Below, in pieces: positions 1-8,787 of a stretch of 64,000 nt of DNA. Every line of letters starts with the position of its first letter. Position 1 is the stretch's first letter. Source of the DNA: Collinsella aerofaciens (lineage in GTDB: Bacteria; Actinomycetota; Coriobacteriia; Coriobacteriales; Coriobacteriaceae); the NCBI RefSeq assembly GCF_020181355.1, contig NZ_CP084004.1:1054001-1118000 (forward strand). Reading direction: 5' to 3'. Both the position numbers and the translations under genes were made by a program. The notes under the pieces are model-generated. The model had not been told where the DNA came from and did no database searches. It worked only from the letters and a program-made list of their open reading frames with translations.

Positions 1-797
1 AAGCCCTCGCTAAACGGGTGCTCGGTAAAGGCAAGCGTGGTGTCGTCCAGGTTCAGGCCGACGAGCTTCATCAGGTCGAAGCTCATGGCGCGCTGGGCGG
101 CCTCGGGCACGCGGGCGTGCAAAAAGTCGGCATCGGGCTGCTGGCCGCGCTCGCCGATGGCGTGCACGAGCGGCACGACCGTGGCCTTGACCTCCTCGCA
201 AAACGCGTCGAAGCTCTTGGCGGAAAGGCCGCGCTCGTACTGGTCGAGCCAAACGTCGTATGGGTCGCGCTTGGGGTCCATGAGTTCGGCCTGATGCTTA
301 AGTTGGGCGACGATTCTATCCACATAGGGCTCAAAGCTCGCCCAGTCGTTGGCCGTCTTGGCCTTATGCCACACGGCGTCGGCCTCGCAGGTGAGCCTGG
401 TCCAGGCCTCGGCCTCCTCGGTAGGAATAACGCTTGCCTCGCGCTGGTCGCGGCCGAGCACGCGAATCTCGTCGAGCAGCTGCGGGTCGTCTACGTGTCC
501 GCCTGCAACCGTCTCGCGCGCTAACGAGCGTACGAGCTCAACGGACTTCTCGCTGGTCAGCAGCTTGTGATGCTCGCCGGCAAGCGTGCCCATGGCGTCG
601 GCACGGGCGGCAGCGCCGTTGGCAGGAGCAATCGTCGCTCCATCGAACTCGGCAATCTTGAGCAGGTACTCGCGAGTCCACAGCTTGCCCTCGAGTTTGC
701 GGAACTTTTTGACGGCCTTGTCGACTTTAGCGGCCTTGACGCCCTTGGCGGCCTTTGCCACGGCGGCCTTGGCCTTCTTATCGAGTTTCTTTCCCAT
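1..797 (-). CDS. M32 family metallocarboxypeptidase, N-terminal part (runs off the window)
   Basis: The minus-strand frame is open from ATG at 797 to the window edge, giving about 265 codons. It reads as the N-terminal half of a carboxypeptidase Taq/M32 protein: the stretches WLDQYERGLSAKSFDAF and VPEAAQRAMSFDL match the conserved helices of that family, and HPFSEG precedes the region where the HEXXH zinc motif should lie, outside the window. M32 enzymes remove C-terminal residues from peptides in the cytosol. The first 35 or so residues are an unusual Lys/Ala-rich extension (repeats of KAAK/KAVK type) before the M32-like part begins near WTREYLL. Family recognition is by memory of conserved segments; catalytic residues are not visible here. 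Confidence 0.85.
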   Translation of the reverse strand, partial: MGKKLDKKAKAAVAKAAKGVKAAKVDKAVKKFRKLEGKLWTREYLLKIAEFDGATIAPANGAAARADAMGTLAGEHHKLLTSEKSVELVRSLARETVAGGHVDDPQLLDEIRVLGRDQREASVIPTEEAEAWTRLTCEADAVWHKAKTANDWASFEPYVDRIVAQLKHQAELMDPKRDPYDVWLDQYERGLSAKSFDAFCEEVKATVVPLVHAIGERGQQPDADFLHARVPEAAQRAMSFDLMKLVGLNLDDTTLAFTEHPFSEG

Positions 798-934
798 ACC
801 GTATCCTTAATCTCGCAGGCCGAGCGCCGCAGGCGGGTGCGCGGCCAGTTTGCACAGCTACCTGCCTTGTACCCAGCGCGAACAAAACGGAACGCGGCGA
901 TGCGCTCGCGAAATGTGTTATCCTATAGCCCAAT

Positions 935-1216
935 GCGTTGACGGAGAGGGTTTTGCCCGCCGCGTCGCCGGCAAGAGAGGGAAGGTCATGGGCTGCAAGC
1001 CTTCCTGCGGTGGCAAGGGCCAAGCGTTCACTCCCGAGCAGCGACCTCAACGGGCACGCGGCCAGTGGCAGCAAAGTCCCAGTAGGGAAGCCGTGAGCCT
1101 CGCGACAAGAGGCACAGAGTGGGCGCGGCGGGCCAGACATCCGCCGTGTCAAACAAGGTGGTACCGCGGAATTCAACCGTCCTTGGGCAATGTACATGCC
1201 CGAGGGCGGTTTTTTT
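935..1216 (+). promoter_or_regulatory. T-box leader (tRNA-Phe sensing) of pheST
   Basis: The conserved T-box core AAGGTGGTACCGCG lies at 1155-1168 and is followed by an intrinsic terminator at 1176-1216. The base of stem I is visible as CGTTGA (936-941) pairing TCAACG (1047-1052), then GGAG (943-946) pairing CTCC (1031-1034). Directly before the CTCC strand is UUC followed by A (1027-1030), exactly where the specifier codon should sit, so it would pair with the GAA anticodon of tRNA-Phe. Uncharged tRNA-Phe should stabilise the antiterminator and allow transcription into pheS and pheT. The mechanism is established for T-boxes; the specifier assignment is read from the sequence. Confidence 0.93.
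1176..1216 (+). terminator. T-box regulated intrinsic terminator
   Basis: A 14-bp stem (ACCGTCC.. with ..GGGCGGT, arms 1176-1189 and 1197-1210, two G-U pairs) is followed by a run of seven T. It overlaps the T-box antiterminator region, as expected for a leader controlled by readthrough. Confidence 0.9.
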
Positions 1217-1301
1217 GTTACCGAACCGGGCCGCGCATCCGCAACATCGGGCGGCGTCAGCCGTCCCGGAGCGCGGATGTGCGAGAGACGAAAGGGAAGA
1301 C

Positions 1302-2378
1302 ATGAGTCTGATTGATGATCTGGTCAAACTCGAGGAAGAGGCCAAGGAGCTCGTCACTAGCGCTGACGACGCCGCCAAGCTCGAGGCCGCGCGCGTTGAG
1401 CTGCTCGGCCGCAAGGGCCGTATCACCGGCCTGATGCGCATGATGGGCAAGCTCGCTCCCGAGGATCGTCCCATGATGGGCAAACGCGCCAACGAGATGC
1501 GCCAGCTGATCGAGGGCATGCTCGACGAGCGCACCACCGAGATGAAGGCCGCCGCCCTCAAGCACGCACTCGAGCACGAGGCCGTCGACATCACGCTGCC
1601 GGGCATCCGTCCGCAGATCGGTCACCAGCACCTGATCAAGCAGATCATCGAGGAGGCCGAGGACATCTTCTGCGGCATCGGCTACACCGTCGAGTCCGGC
1701 CCCATGGTCGATACCTCCTACTACAACTTCACCGCGCTCAACGCGCCCATGGATCATCCGAGCCGCTCGGCTCGCGACACGTTCTATGTGGTCGACAACA
1801 ACCCCGGCAGCGTCGCGCATCCCGAGGCTCACGCTCACGGCGAGTCCGACGTGCTGCTGCGCACCCAGACCTCGGGCGTGCAGATCCACACCATGGAGTC
1901 GCAGAAGCCGCCCATCTACATGATCTGCCCGGGCACCGTCTACCGTCCCGACACGGCCGACGCCTGCCACCTGCCGCAGTTCAACCAGATCGAGGGCCTG
2001 GTCGTCGACGAGGGTATCACCTTTGGCGATCTTAAGGGCACGCTCGACTACTTTGTTAAGTGCATGTTTGGCGAGGATCGCAAGACGCGCTATCGCCCGC
2101 ACTTCTTCCCCTTCACCGAGCCTTCCTGCGAGGTGGACGTGAGCTGCCACGTGTGCGGCGGCAAGGGCTGCAACTTCTGCAAGCACAGCGGCTGGATCGA
2201 GATCCTGGGCTGCGGCATGGTCGACCCCAACGTCCTGATCAACTGCGGCATCGACCCCGAGAAGTACACCGGCTTCGCCTTTGGTATTGGCGCCGAGCGC
2301 GTCGCGGCACTGCGCTACGACCTGCCCGACCTGCGCACGTTGATGACTGGTGACATGAGGTTCTTGAACCAGTTCTAG
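1302..2378 (+). CDS. pheS: Phenylalanine--tRNA ligase alpha subunit
   Basis: 358 aa; the catalytic subunit that charges tRNA-Phe with phenylalanine, acting as an alpha2beta2 complex with PheT. The N-terminal coiled-coil arm (about residues 1-90) precedes the class II core. Motif 2 is visible around YRPDTADACHLPQFNQ and motif 3 as GIGAERVAALRY near the C-terminus. FTEPSCEVDV and the Cys-containing CxxC-type stretch leading into GWIEILGCGMV are typical of PheS. The frame is open upstream to 1119 but that would cross the T-box terminator; ATG 1302 has a good AAGGGAAG ribosome-binding site and gives the usual family length. It is first in a two-gene operon with pheT, 63 bp downstream. Confidence 0.97.
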   Translation: MSLIDDLVKLEEEAKELVTSADDAAKLEAARVELLGRKGRITGLMRMMGKLAPEDRPMMGKRANEMRQLIEGMLDERTTEMKAAALKHALEHEAVDITLPGIRPQIGHQHLIKQIIEEAEDIFCGIGYTVESGPMVDTSYYNFTALNAPMDHPSRSARDTFYVVDNNPGSVAHPEAHAHGESDVLLRTQTSGVQIHTMESQKPPIYMICPGTVYRPDTADACHLPQFNQIEGLVVDEGITFGDLKGTLDYFVKCMFGEDRKTRYRPHFFPFTEPSCEVDVSCHVCGGKGCNFCKHSGWIEILGCGMVDPNVLINCGIDPEKYTGFAFGIGAERVAALRYDLPDLRTLMTGDMRFLNQF

Positions 2379-2441
2379 AACGCTTTCTTCTTAGTTGCAG
2401 TTTCCGGCTCAAAGCCGCATTTATGAAAGGAGACCAGTTAG

Positions 2442-4895
2442 ATGCGCGTTTCTTACGACTGGCTCAAGACCATGATCGATATTCCGGAGGATCCCAAGAC
2501 CCTTTCGGACGAATATATCCGTACCGGCACCGAGGTCGAGGCGATCGACACCGTGGGCGAGTCCTTCGACCACGTGGTGACCGCCAAGGTGCTCACCAAG
2601 ACCCCGCACCCCGATAGCGACCATATGTATGTGTGCTCGGTCGACGTGGGCGACAAGAACCTCGACGCCGACGGCAACCCCGCTCCGCTGCAGATCGTCT
2701 GCGGCGCGCAGAACTTCGAGGCCGGCGACCACATCGTCACGGCCATGATCGGCGCTGTGCTCCCCGGCGACGTCAAGATCAAGAAGAGCAAGCTTCGCGG
2801 CGTCGTGTCCATGGGCATGAACTGCTCTGCGCGCGAGCTCGGCCTGGGCGGCGACCACTCCGGCATCATGATCCTGCCCGAGGACACGCCCTGCGGCATG
2901 CCGTTTGCCGAGTATGTGGGCTCGAGCGACACCGTGCTCGACTGCGAGATCACGCCCAACCGTCCCGACTGCCTGTCCATGATCGGCATGGCCCGCGAGA
3001 CCGGCGCCATTTTCGATCGCGATTTCCACGTTGAGCTGCCCGCCATCAAGGCCGAGACCGGCCGCGCGACCGACGACGAGCTTTCGGTCGAGATTGCCGA
3101 CGAGGGCCTGTGCGACCGCTATGTCGCCCGCATCGTGCGCAACGTGAAGGTCGGCCTCTCGCCCGACTGGATGGTCAAGCGCCTCAACGCCCTGGGCGTG
3201 CGTCCGCACAACAACATCGTCGACATCACCAACTACGTGATGATGCTCACCGGTCAGCCGCTGCACGCCTTTGACCTGGACACCTTTGCCGAGCGCGAGG
3301 GCAGGCGTCGCGTGGTGGTTCGCGCCGCCCAGCAGGATGAGAAGTTCACGACGCTCGACGGCGAGGAGCGCGTGCTCGACGCCGGCATGGGCCTCATCAC
3401 CGACGGCGAGCGCCCCGTGGCGCTGGCCGGTGTTATGGGCGGTATGGATTCCGAGATCGAGGACGACACCGTCGATGTGATGGTCGAGAGCGCCTGCTTC
3501 AACGCCGGTCGCACCTCGCACACCAGCCGCGACCTGTCGCTGATCTCCGATGCCTCCATTCGCTTTGAGCGCCAGGTTGACGAGACCGGCTGCGTGGACG
3601 TCGCCAACGTTACCTGCGCTCTCATCGAACAGATCGCCGGCGGCGAGGTCGCTCCCGGCTATGTCGACGTGTTCCCCGCGCCCAAGACCATCGATAGCAT
3701 CAAGCTGCGCTTGGCCCGCGTGCACGCCATCTGCGGCGCCGACATCGAGCCCGACTTTATCGAGCGCTCACTCACCCGCCTGGGCTGCACCGTCGAGCGC
3801 GACGGCGAGGACTTTATGGTCACCCCGCCGAGCTTCCGTCCCGACCTGCCGCGCGAGATTGACCTGATCGAGGAGGTCCTGCGCCTGTGGGGCATGGGCC
3901 GTGTGACGGCGACCATCCCGGCTGCCAAGAACCACATCGGCGGTCTGACGCGCGAGCAGAAGCTTACCCGCAAGGTCGGCGAGATCCTGCGCGCCTGTGG
4001 CCTCAACGAGACCACGACCTTTGGCTTTGCCGCCCCGGGCGACCTGGAGAAGATCGGCATGTCCACCGAGGGCCGCGGCTGCCCCGTGGTGCTCATGAAC
4101 CCGCTGGTGGCCGAGCAGACCGAGATGCGCCGCTCGCTGTTGCCAGGCCTGTTGCAGTCTGTGGCCTACAACGAGGCCCACGGCACGCCCAACGTGCATC
4201 TGTACGAGGTCGGCAGCTTGTTCCACGGTCGCGAGAACGCCAGCCTGCCCAAGGAGACCAAGTCCGTGGCGGGCGTGCTCTCGGGCCAGTGGAGCGAGCG
4301 GTCTTGGAACATGAAGTACCGCAAGCTGCGTTTCTTCTTTGGCAAGGGCATCGTTGAGGAGCTGCTTGCCCAGCTGCGCATCGAGAAGGTTCGCTTCCGT
4401 CCCGTCGAGGGCGAGAGCTATGCCTTCCTGCAACCGGGTCGTGCTGCCGAGGTACTCTCGGGCGGTACCGTGCTGGGCTGGGTTGGCGAGATCCACCCCG
4501 AGGCGCGCGAGACTATGGGCATTGACGAGGTCGTCGTTGCCTTTGAGCTCGACCTGGACAAGCTGATCAAGGGCGCCCGCAACCAGGAGAACTACCGTGA
4601 GTTCTCGCAGTACCCGGCCGTTGAGCACGACCTTGCTATCGTAGTCGACAACACTGTGACCTGCGAGGATCTTGAGCGTCGTATTACGAGTGCCGGCGGC
4701 AAGCTGCTCGAGGGCGTGCGCCTGTTCGATGTCTACCGCGATCCCATCCGTATCGGAGCGGGCAAGAAGTCCATGGCCTTTGCGCTTACGTATCGCTCCG
4801 ACGACCATACGCTCACCAGCGAAGAGGTCGAAAAAGCGCACCAGAAGATCGTCACCAAGGTGTGCAAGGGCGTAAACGGCGAGGTCCGCGGCTAG
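2442..4895 (+). CDS. pheT: Phenylalanine--tRNA ligase beta subunit
   Basis: 817 aa, the normal bacterial PheT length. Domain order is as expected: an N-terminal tRNA-binding (EMAP-like) domain about residues 40-155, the B3/B4 editing domain about 210-400, the B5 domain, a degenerate catalytic-like core, and a C-terminal anticodon-binding FDX-ACB domain ending in YRSDDHTLTSEEV. It forms the structural and editing subunit that hydrolyses mischarged Tyr-tRNA-Phe. The ATG at 2442 is preceded by GAAAGGAGA at a suitable distance. It is cotranscribed with pheS under the T-box. Confidence 0.97.
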   Translation: MRVSYDWLKTMIDIPEDPKTLSDEYIRTGTEVEAIDTVGESFDHVVTAKVLTKTPHPDSDHMYVCSVDVGDKNLDADGNPAPLQIVCGAQNFEAGDHIVTAMIGAVLPGDVKIKKSKLRGVVSMGMNCSARELGLGGDHSGIMILPEDTPCGMPFAEYVGSSDTVLDCEITPNRPDCLSMIGMARETGAIFDRDFHVELPAIKAETGRATDDELSVEIADEGLCDRYVARIVRNVKVGLSPDWMVKRLNALGVRPHNNIVDITNYVMMLTGQPLHAFDLDTFAEREGRRRVVVRAAQQDEKFTTLDGEERVLDAGMGLITDGERPVALAGVMGGMDSEIEDDTVDVMVESACFNAGRTSHTSRDLSLISDASIRFERQVDETGCVDVANVTCALIEQIAGGEVAPGYVDVFPAPKTIDSIKLRLARVHAICGADIEPDFIERSLTRLGCTVERDGEDFMVTPPSFRPDLPREIDLIEEVLRLWGMGRVTATIPAAKNHIGGLTREQKLTRKVGEILRACGLNETTTFGFAAPGDLEKIGMSTEGRGCPVVLMNPLVAEQTEMRRSLLPGLLQSVAYNEAHGTPNVHLYEVGSLFHGRENASLPKETKSVAGVLSGQWSERSWNMKYRKLRFFFGKGIVEELLAQLRIEKVRFRPVEGESYAFLQPGRAAEVLSGGTVLGWVGEIHPEARETMGIDEVVVAFELDLDKLIKGARNQENYREFSQYPAVEHDLAIVVDNTVTCEDLERRITSAGGKLLEGVRLFDVYRDPIRIGAGKKSMAFALTYRSDDHTLTSEEVEKAHQKIVTKVCKGVNGEVRG

Positions 4896-5003
4896 GTCCT
4901 GCGCTGGGGTATGGGTCAGCGGTGGCTGCTGCCGAGTCCTACGTGACTGCTGTTTTCGGTATAAGGCACCGTTGAGCCTGCATATATGACACGCGCATTA
5001 CAT

Positions 5004-5038
5004 AACGGCGTGCTGCTTTGTCGGCAGTGCGCCGTTTT
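5004..5038 (+). terminator. Probable terminator after pheT
   Basis: AACGGCG (5004-5010) pairs with CGCCGTT (5030-5036), with a further CTGC/GCAG inner pairing, followed by a short T run. It overlaps the -35 box of the next operon's promoter. Confidence 0.65.
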
Positions 5039-5046
5039 GCTATGAT
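5018..5046 (+). promoter_or_regulatory. Sigma70-type promoter of the nik operon
   Basis: TTGTCG (5018-5023), 17-bp spacer, TATGAT (5041-5046). The predicted start is near 5052, just before the NikR-like operator, so a bound repressor would block initiation or escape. Confidence 0.7.
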
Positions 5047-5056
5047 AGCCCGCGGC

Positions 5057-5084
5057 GTGTTACGAATCTGACATTACGTAACAC
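5057..5084 (+). promoter_or_regulatory. NikR-type operator, GTGTTAC-N14-GTAACAC
   Basis: A perfect inverted repeat with arms GTGTTAC (5057-5063) and GTAACAC (5078-5084) separated by 14 bp. One further base pair inside (G/C) extends each arm to 8 bp. The arm sequence and spacing agree with the GTGTTAC-type NikR operators known from some bacteria, which differ from the E. coli GTATGA type. It sits between the promoter and nikMN. No nikR gene is in the window. Confidence 0.75.
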
Positions 5085-5141
5085 TGGAAAGGTGATTCAA
5101 GCGGCGTTGCAATTCCGTGCGCCGATAACCGGGAGGCGTAC

Positions 5142-6227
5142 ATGCACATTCCAGATAATTATCTGTCCCCGCAGACCGATGCCGTCATGGCGGTGGCGAT
5201 GGTGCCCGTCTGGGCTCACTGTATCAAGAAGGTGCGCGCCACGCTCGATCGCGAGCACATGGCTTTCCTGGGCATCTGCGCCGCATTTTCCTTCTTGCTT
5301 ATGATGTTCAACGTGCCACTGCCCGGCGGCACCACTGGCCACGCCGTTGGTGGCGCACTCATCGCGCTGCTGCTGGGCCCCGAGGCCGCGGCTATCGCGG
5401 TTTCGGTCGCGCTGGCGCTGCAAGCGCTGCTGTTTGGCGACGGCGGCATCCTGTCCTTTGGCGCTAACTGCTTTAACATGGCCTTCGTGTTGCCGTTTGC
5501 CGCAGCCATCGTGTTCCGCGCGCTTAACAGCCGTTTGCACGACAAGAGCTGGGGCACCTCGGTTTCGGCCATCGTAAGCGGCTGGGTCGGCCTGTGCCTG
5601 GCGGCCCTGTGCGCAGCAATCGAATTTGGTATTCAGCCGATGCTTTTCACGAATGCTTCGGGCGCTCCGCTGTACTGCCCCTTCCCGCTGTCCATTGCCA
5701 TTCCGGCCATGATGATCCCGCATATGTTGGTAGCCGGCGTGGTCGAGGGCGTGGCGACTGCCGCGATCTACGGCTTTATCAAGAAGACGGCGCCGAGCGT
5801 TATCGTCGGCCCCGAAGCCGCCGATGGACAGCTTGCTGCCGAGGGCGCTGCTGCAAAGAAGACCTCGCTGGTCCCCACGCTCATCTTGGTTGCCGTGCTT
5901 GTCGTGGCCACGCCGCTGGGCCTGCTGGCCACGGGTGACGCCTGGGGTGAGTGGGACGCCGAGGGCGCCGCGACCGCCGTTCAGGAGGCTGGCGACGACA
6001 GCCTGCAGGCTTCGGTCGGTCTCGACACCCCGACCTTTGCCGACGCTCTGCCTACGGGTGATTACCTGCAGGCCTATTCCGAGGAGCAGGGTCTCGGCTT
6101 TGCCGGTCAGGCTGCCATGTATATCTTGTCCGGCGTGATTGGCGTGGCGGTGCTCACCATCGCATTCCGTCTGATCTCGCTGACGGTCAAGGAAAGCGGA
6201 GCCCATGGCGATGGTCGAGCTGCCTAG
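5142..6227 (+). CDS. nikM: ECF nickel/cobalt transporter substrate-binding protein, NikM-NikN fusion
   Basis: 361 aa. The start MHIPDNYLSP is the CbiM/NikM signature in which the N-terminal Met and His help bind the metal. Hydrophobic segments span about residues 10-220, with PLPGGTTGHAVGG and FGDGGILSFGANCFNM typical of the family. After a linker, a second membrane segment, a periplasmic loop containing GDAWGEWD and a last helix (about 330-352) look like a fused NikN domain, which distinguishes Ni systems from CbiMN with a separate CbiN. The protein is the substrate-specific membrane subunit of an ECF importer. Start choice: ATG 5142 follows GGGAGG. The upstream NikR-like operator favours nickel over cobalt; specificity is inferred. 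Confidence 0.9.
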   Translation: MHIPDNYLSPQTDAVMAVAMVPVWAHCIKKVRATLDREHMAFLGICAAFSFLLMMFNVPLPGGTTGHAVGGALIALLLGPEAAAIAVSVALALQALLFGDGGILSFGANCFNMAFVLPFAAAIVFRALNSRLHDKSWGTSVSAIVSGWVGLCLAALCAAIEFGIQPMLFTNASGAPLYCPFPLSIAIPAMMIPHMLVAGVVEGVATAAIYGFIKKTAPSVIVGPEAADGQLAAEGAAAKKTSLVPTLILVAVLVVATPLGLLATGDAWGEWDAEGAATAVQEAGDDSLQASVGLDTPTFADALPTGDYLQAYSEEQGLGFAGQAAMYILSGVIGVAVLTIAFRLISLTVKESGAHGDGRAA

Positions 6228-7041
6228 CTGGCTTGCGGCCGAGGAGCGATACGAGCCCACGGGCGCTCGTCATCGCGTGATGCAAAAGAACGTCCTGCAC
6301 CTGGCGAGCCTGCTTGAGCGGGTTCGCCTGGGTGGAGGCGCGCACGAGGGCGGGTCGATGGTCGACCGCGCCCTTTCTTGCGTTTCGGCTCCGGTGCGCC
6401 TGGTGGGGATATTCGTTTGCGTCCTGTGCGTGTGCCTGACACAAAGCCCGCTGTACCTCATGTTGATGGCGGCCATTGCGCTGGTGCTCGTTGCCGTGCG
6501 TCCCATACGCGGGCTGCGCGCGACCTTTGTGCCGGCGCTTGGCGCCGCGGGGCTCGCAGTGGTTTTGGCGCTGCCTGCCCTGCTGCTGGGTGCTTCCGCT
6601 ACGGGCGCCATGCTCAAGATTGCGCTCAAGACCTTCATTAATGTGTCGCTGGTGCTGGGCGCTTCGTGGACCCTCACGTGGAGCCGCATGTCGGCGGCGC
6701 TCAAGATGCTGCATCTACCCGACGAAGTTATCTTTACGTTTGATATGGCGCTCAAGCACATCGAGGTGCTGGGTCGTACGGCGCACGATCTGTGCGAATC
6801 GGTCATGCTGCGCAGCGTTGGCCGTGCGCCCGAGGGATTTTCGCGTACCGATTCGATCGCGGGTATCATGGGCATGACCTTTATCAAGGCGATGAAATGC
6901 AGCCGCGCGATGGACGAGGCTATGCTTTGCCGCGGCTTTGCCGGTGCGTATCCGGCTCCCGCGCGCGCCAGGTTTGGCTGGCGCGATGCGGCCTATGCGG
7001 CCGGCGTGGCGCTGCTGACAGTGTTGTGCGCCGTGCTGTAG
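6205..7041 (+). CDS. nikQ: ECF transporter transmembrane (T) component
   Basis: 278 aa integral membrane protein of the CbiQ/NikQ/EcfT family. About four to five hydrophobic helices lie between residues 55 and 150 and at the C-terminus. The coupling helix regions carry the family's Ala-Arg-Gly type motif, seen as AMLCRGF near residue 230, which contacts the ATPase. The gene overlaps nikM by 23 bp, indicating translational coupling, and has GGAG just upstream of ATG 6205 (ATG 6211 is an alternative). Together with NikM and NikO it would form the energised importer in the cytoplasmic membrane. Confidence 0.9.
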   Translation: MAMVELPSWLAAEERYEPTGARHRVMQKNVLHLASLLERVRLGGGAHEGGSMVDRALSCVSAPVRLVGIFVCVLCVCLTQSPLYLMLMAAIALVLVAVRPIRGLRATFVPALGAAGLAVVLALPALLLGASATGAMLKIALKTFINVSLVLGASWTLTWSRMSAALKMLHLPDEVIFTFDMALKHIEVLGRTAHDLCESVMLRSVGRAPEGFSRTDSIAGIMGMTFIKAMKCSRAMDEAMLCRGFAGAYPAPARARFGWRDAAYAAGVALLTVLCAVL

Positions 7042-7069
7042 GCGCTGCTGGTTCCGACTGGGGATGCAA

Positions 7070-7858
7070 ATGGGGAAGGGCGACGTTTTGACGATCGATA
7101 TGAATAGTGCGGCGGGCACGAACGGTGTGGGCGGCGCCGAGGTCGTTCCGCTCATCGAGCTGCGCGACGTGGTGTTCTCCTATGCGGGGCATACGGTTGT
7201 CGATGGCGTGTCGCTGCAGGTCGATCGTGGTGAACTCGTTGCCCTGCTCGGTCCCAACGGCTGCGGCAAGACGACGATTATGCGTCTTATTAACGGCCTT
7301 GAACTCGCGGACGCAGGGGCATACCTGTTTGACGGGCACGTGGTCGATGCGGCGTATCTGAAGGATTCTGCTGCTGCTCAGAAGTTCCACCAGCGCGTGG
7401 GCTTCGTGTTCCAAAACGCCGATGCCCAGCTGTTCTGCGCCACGGTGGACGAGGAAGTTGCTTTTGGTCCCGCGCAGATGGGGCTGCCGGCAGACGAGCT
7501 CGAGCGCCGCGTGCGCGATGCCATGGGGCTGTTCCAGGTTGCCGACCTTGCCGACGCCTCTCCCTATCAGCTCTCGGGCGGGCAAAAGAAGCGTGTGGCG
7601 CTGGCGGCAGTTGTATCGATGAACCCCGATATCCTAGTGCTCGATGAGCCCACCAATGGGCTCGACGAGGATTCATGCGACATCGTGGTCAACTTCTTGC
7701 TGGCCTACGTCGCGGCGGGTAAGACGGTCTTGATGAGCACGCATCACCAGGATTTGGTGCGACGCCTGGGTGCCCGTGCAATCTATATCGATCGATATCA
7801 CCATGTGGTCGAGGCGCCTTCGCCGTCGTATGGAACCGAAAGCGGTACTACGGACTAG
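7070..7858 (+). CDS. nikO: ECF transporter ATP-binding protein
   Basis: 262 aa ABC ATPase. Walker A is GPNGCGKTT (about residue 60), the Q-loop region FQNADAQLFCAT is characteristic of CbiO/EcfA proteins, the signature is LSGGQKKRVALA, Walker B ILVLDEPTNGLD, and the H-switch is MSTHHQD. It powers metal uptake through NikM/NikQ. Start chosen at ATG 7070 because GGGGA lies five bases upstream; ATG 7064 would be too close to it, and ATG 7100 lacks a clear site. The gene follows nikQ by 28 bp and is probably the last in the operon. Confidence 0.92.
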   Translation: MGKGDVLTIDMNSAAGTNGVGGAEVVPLIELRDVVFSYAGHTVVDGVSLQVDRGELVALLGPNGCGKTTIMRLINGLELADAGAYLFDGHVVDAAYLKDSAAAQKFHQRVGFVFQNADAQLFCATVDEEVAFGPAQMGLPADELERRVRDAMGLFQVADLADASPYQLSGGQKKRVALAAVVSMNPDILVLDEPTNGLDEDSCDIVVNFLLAYVAAGKTVLMSTHHQDLVRRLGARAIYIDRYHHVVEAPSPSYGTESGTTD

Positions 7859-7938
7859 TTGCTGCGTAGAGCGTGCGTAGCCGCCCGCGCGGCTTTGCCG
7901 TGATGGTATAGTTATCCAGGTTTTTTATGGGGGTGGCT

Positions 7939-8787
7939 ATGCCAAGTTGGAACATTCATATCGCTCAGACGGAGCGTTTGCTGGAGCGCACCGGTGCACT
8001 TGCCAATAGCGTGCGCGACCGCAATGCCTTTTTGTTTGGCTGCGTGGTTCCGGATATCTTCGTGGGCTATATGGTCCCTGGCATCGCCGATCCCATCCCG
8101 TACCGCATTACGCACTTTGCAAAGCCCGAGCCTATCCCTAAGCCTCGTGAGCATGAGTTCTGGGATACCTATGTGGCACCGTTGCTTAAAAGTTCGCCCA
8201 CCGGTGCGCCAGCCGCGGCTACCTCGATTGTCGAGGAGCGCGAGCGACTGAATCGCGTGCATTATCCCCAACGTTACAAGGACGCCGAGCCGGTCGCCGG
8301 TCCCGGTGCTAGCGAGCTTTCGCTCGCGCCCGATGACGTGGCGCAGTCGCTGCTCGATCTGACGCTGGGCGTTTGGTCGCATCTGGTGGCCGATACCGTA
8401 TGGAATACGCGTGTGAATCAGTACCTGGAGGCGCACGGCGGCAAGCCGTGCGAGGAATTCCGCATTAAAAAGCAAGGCGACTTTGACTGGTTTGGCAAGA
8501 CACTCGGCATCGTTTCGATACCGCGCGCGACCGATCGCCTGTATACTGCGGTGACTCGTTTTGGTCAGTATCCCATCCATAAGGAGTATGTGCTCAAGAC
8601 CATCGGCGTTATGCACGAGATTGTACGCGAAAACCCCGGCGAGTCCGATCATCCGCCGTATCGCCTGCTAACCGAGGAGTTTTTCGATACAACGTTTACC
8701 GAGGTCATCGAGCTAACCGAGGCGGGATTTGCGGCTCGCGTCGAATCGCCCGATATGCCTGCGCTTCCCCTGATTGCTAGCTGCTAG
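7939..8787 (+). CDS. Zinc-dependent phospholipase C-like protein
   Basis: 282 aa without an evident signal peptide. It has the layout of the Zn_dep_PLPC domain: an N-terminal PSWNIHIAQ with the first metal-type His, an Asp-containing GCVVPDIFVGYM, and HLVADTVWN where His and Asp would complete a zinc site. Many gut Firmicutes and Actinobacteria encode such intracellular proteins of unknown substrate. Start chosen at ATG 7939, preceded by GGGGGTGG; an in-frame ATG at 7927 lies upstream of that site. Its stop codon overlaps the stop codon of the convergent gene by four bases (CTAG, 8784-8787). Confidence 0.75.
   Translation: MPSWNIHIAQTERLLERTGALANSVRDRNAFLFGCVVPDIFVGYMVPGIADPIPYRITHFAKPEPIPKPREHEFWDTYVAPLLKSSPTGAPAAATSIVEERERLNRVHYPQRYKDAEPVAGPGASELSLAPDDVAQSLLDLTLGVWSHLVADTVWNTRVNQYLEAHGGKPCEEFRIKKQGDFDWFGKTLGIVSIPRATDRLYTAVTRFGQYPIHKEYVLKTIGVMHEIVRENPGESDHPPYRLLTEEFFDTTFTEVIELTEAGFAARVESPDMPALPLIASC

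Noticed and set aside
4896-5141. Cobalamin riboswitch upstream of the CbiM-like gene
   Set aside because: No B12-box-like conserved segment or matching stems were found, and the leader is too short; a NikR-type operator is present instead.
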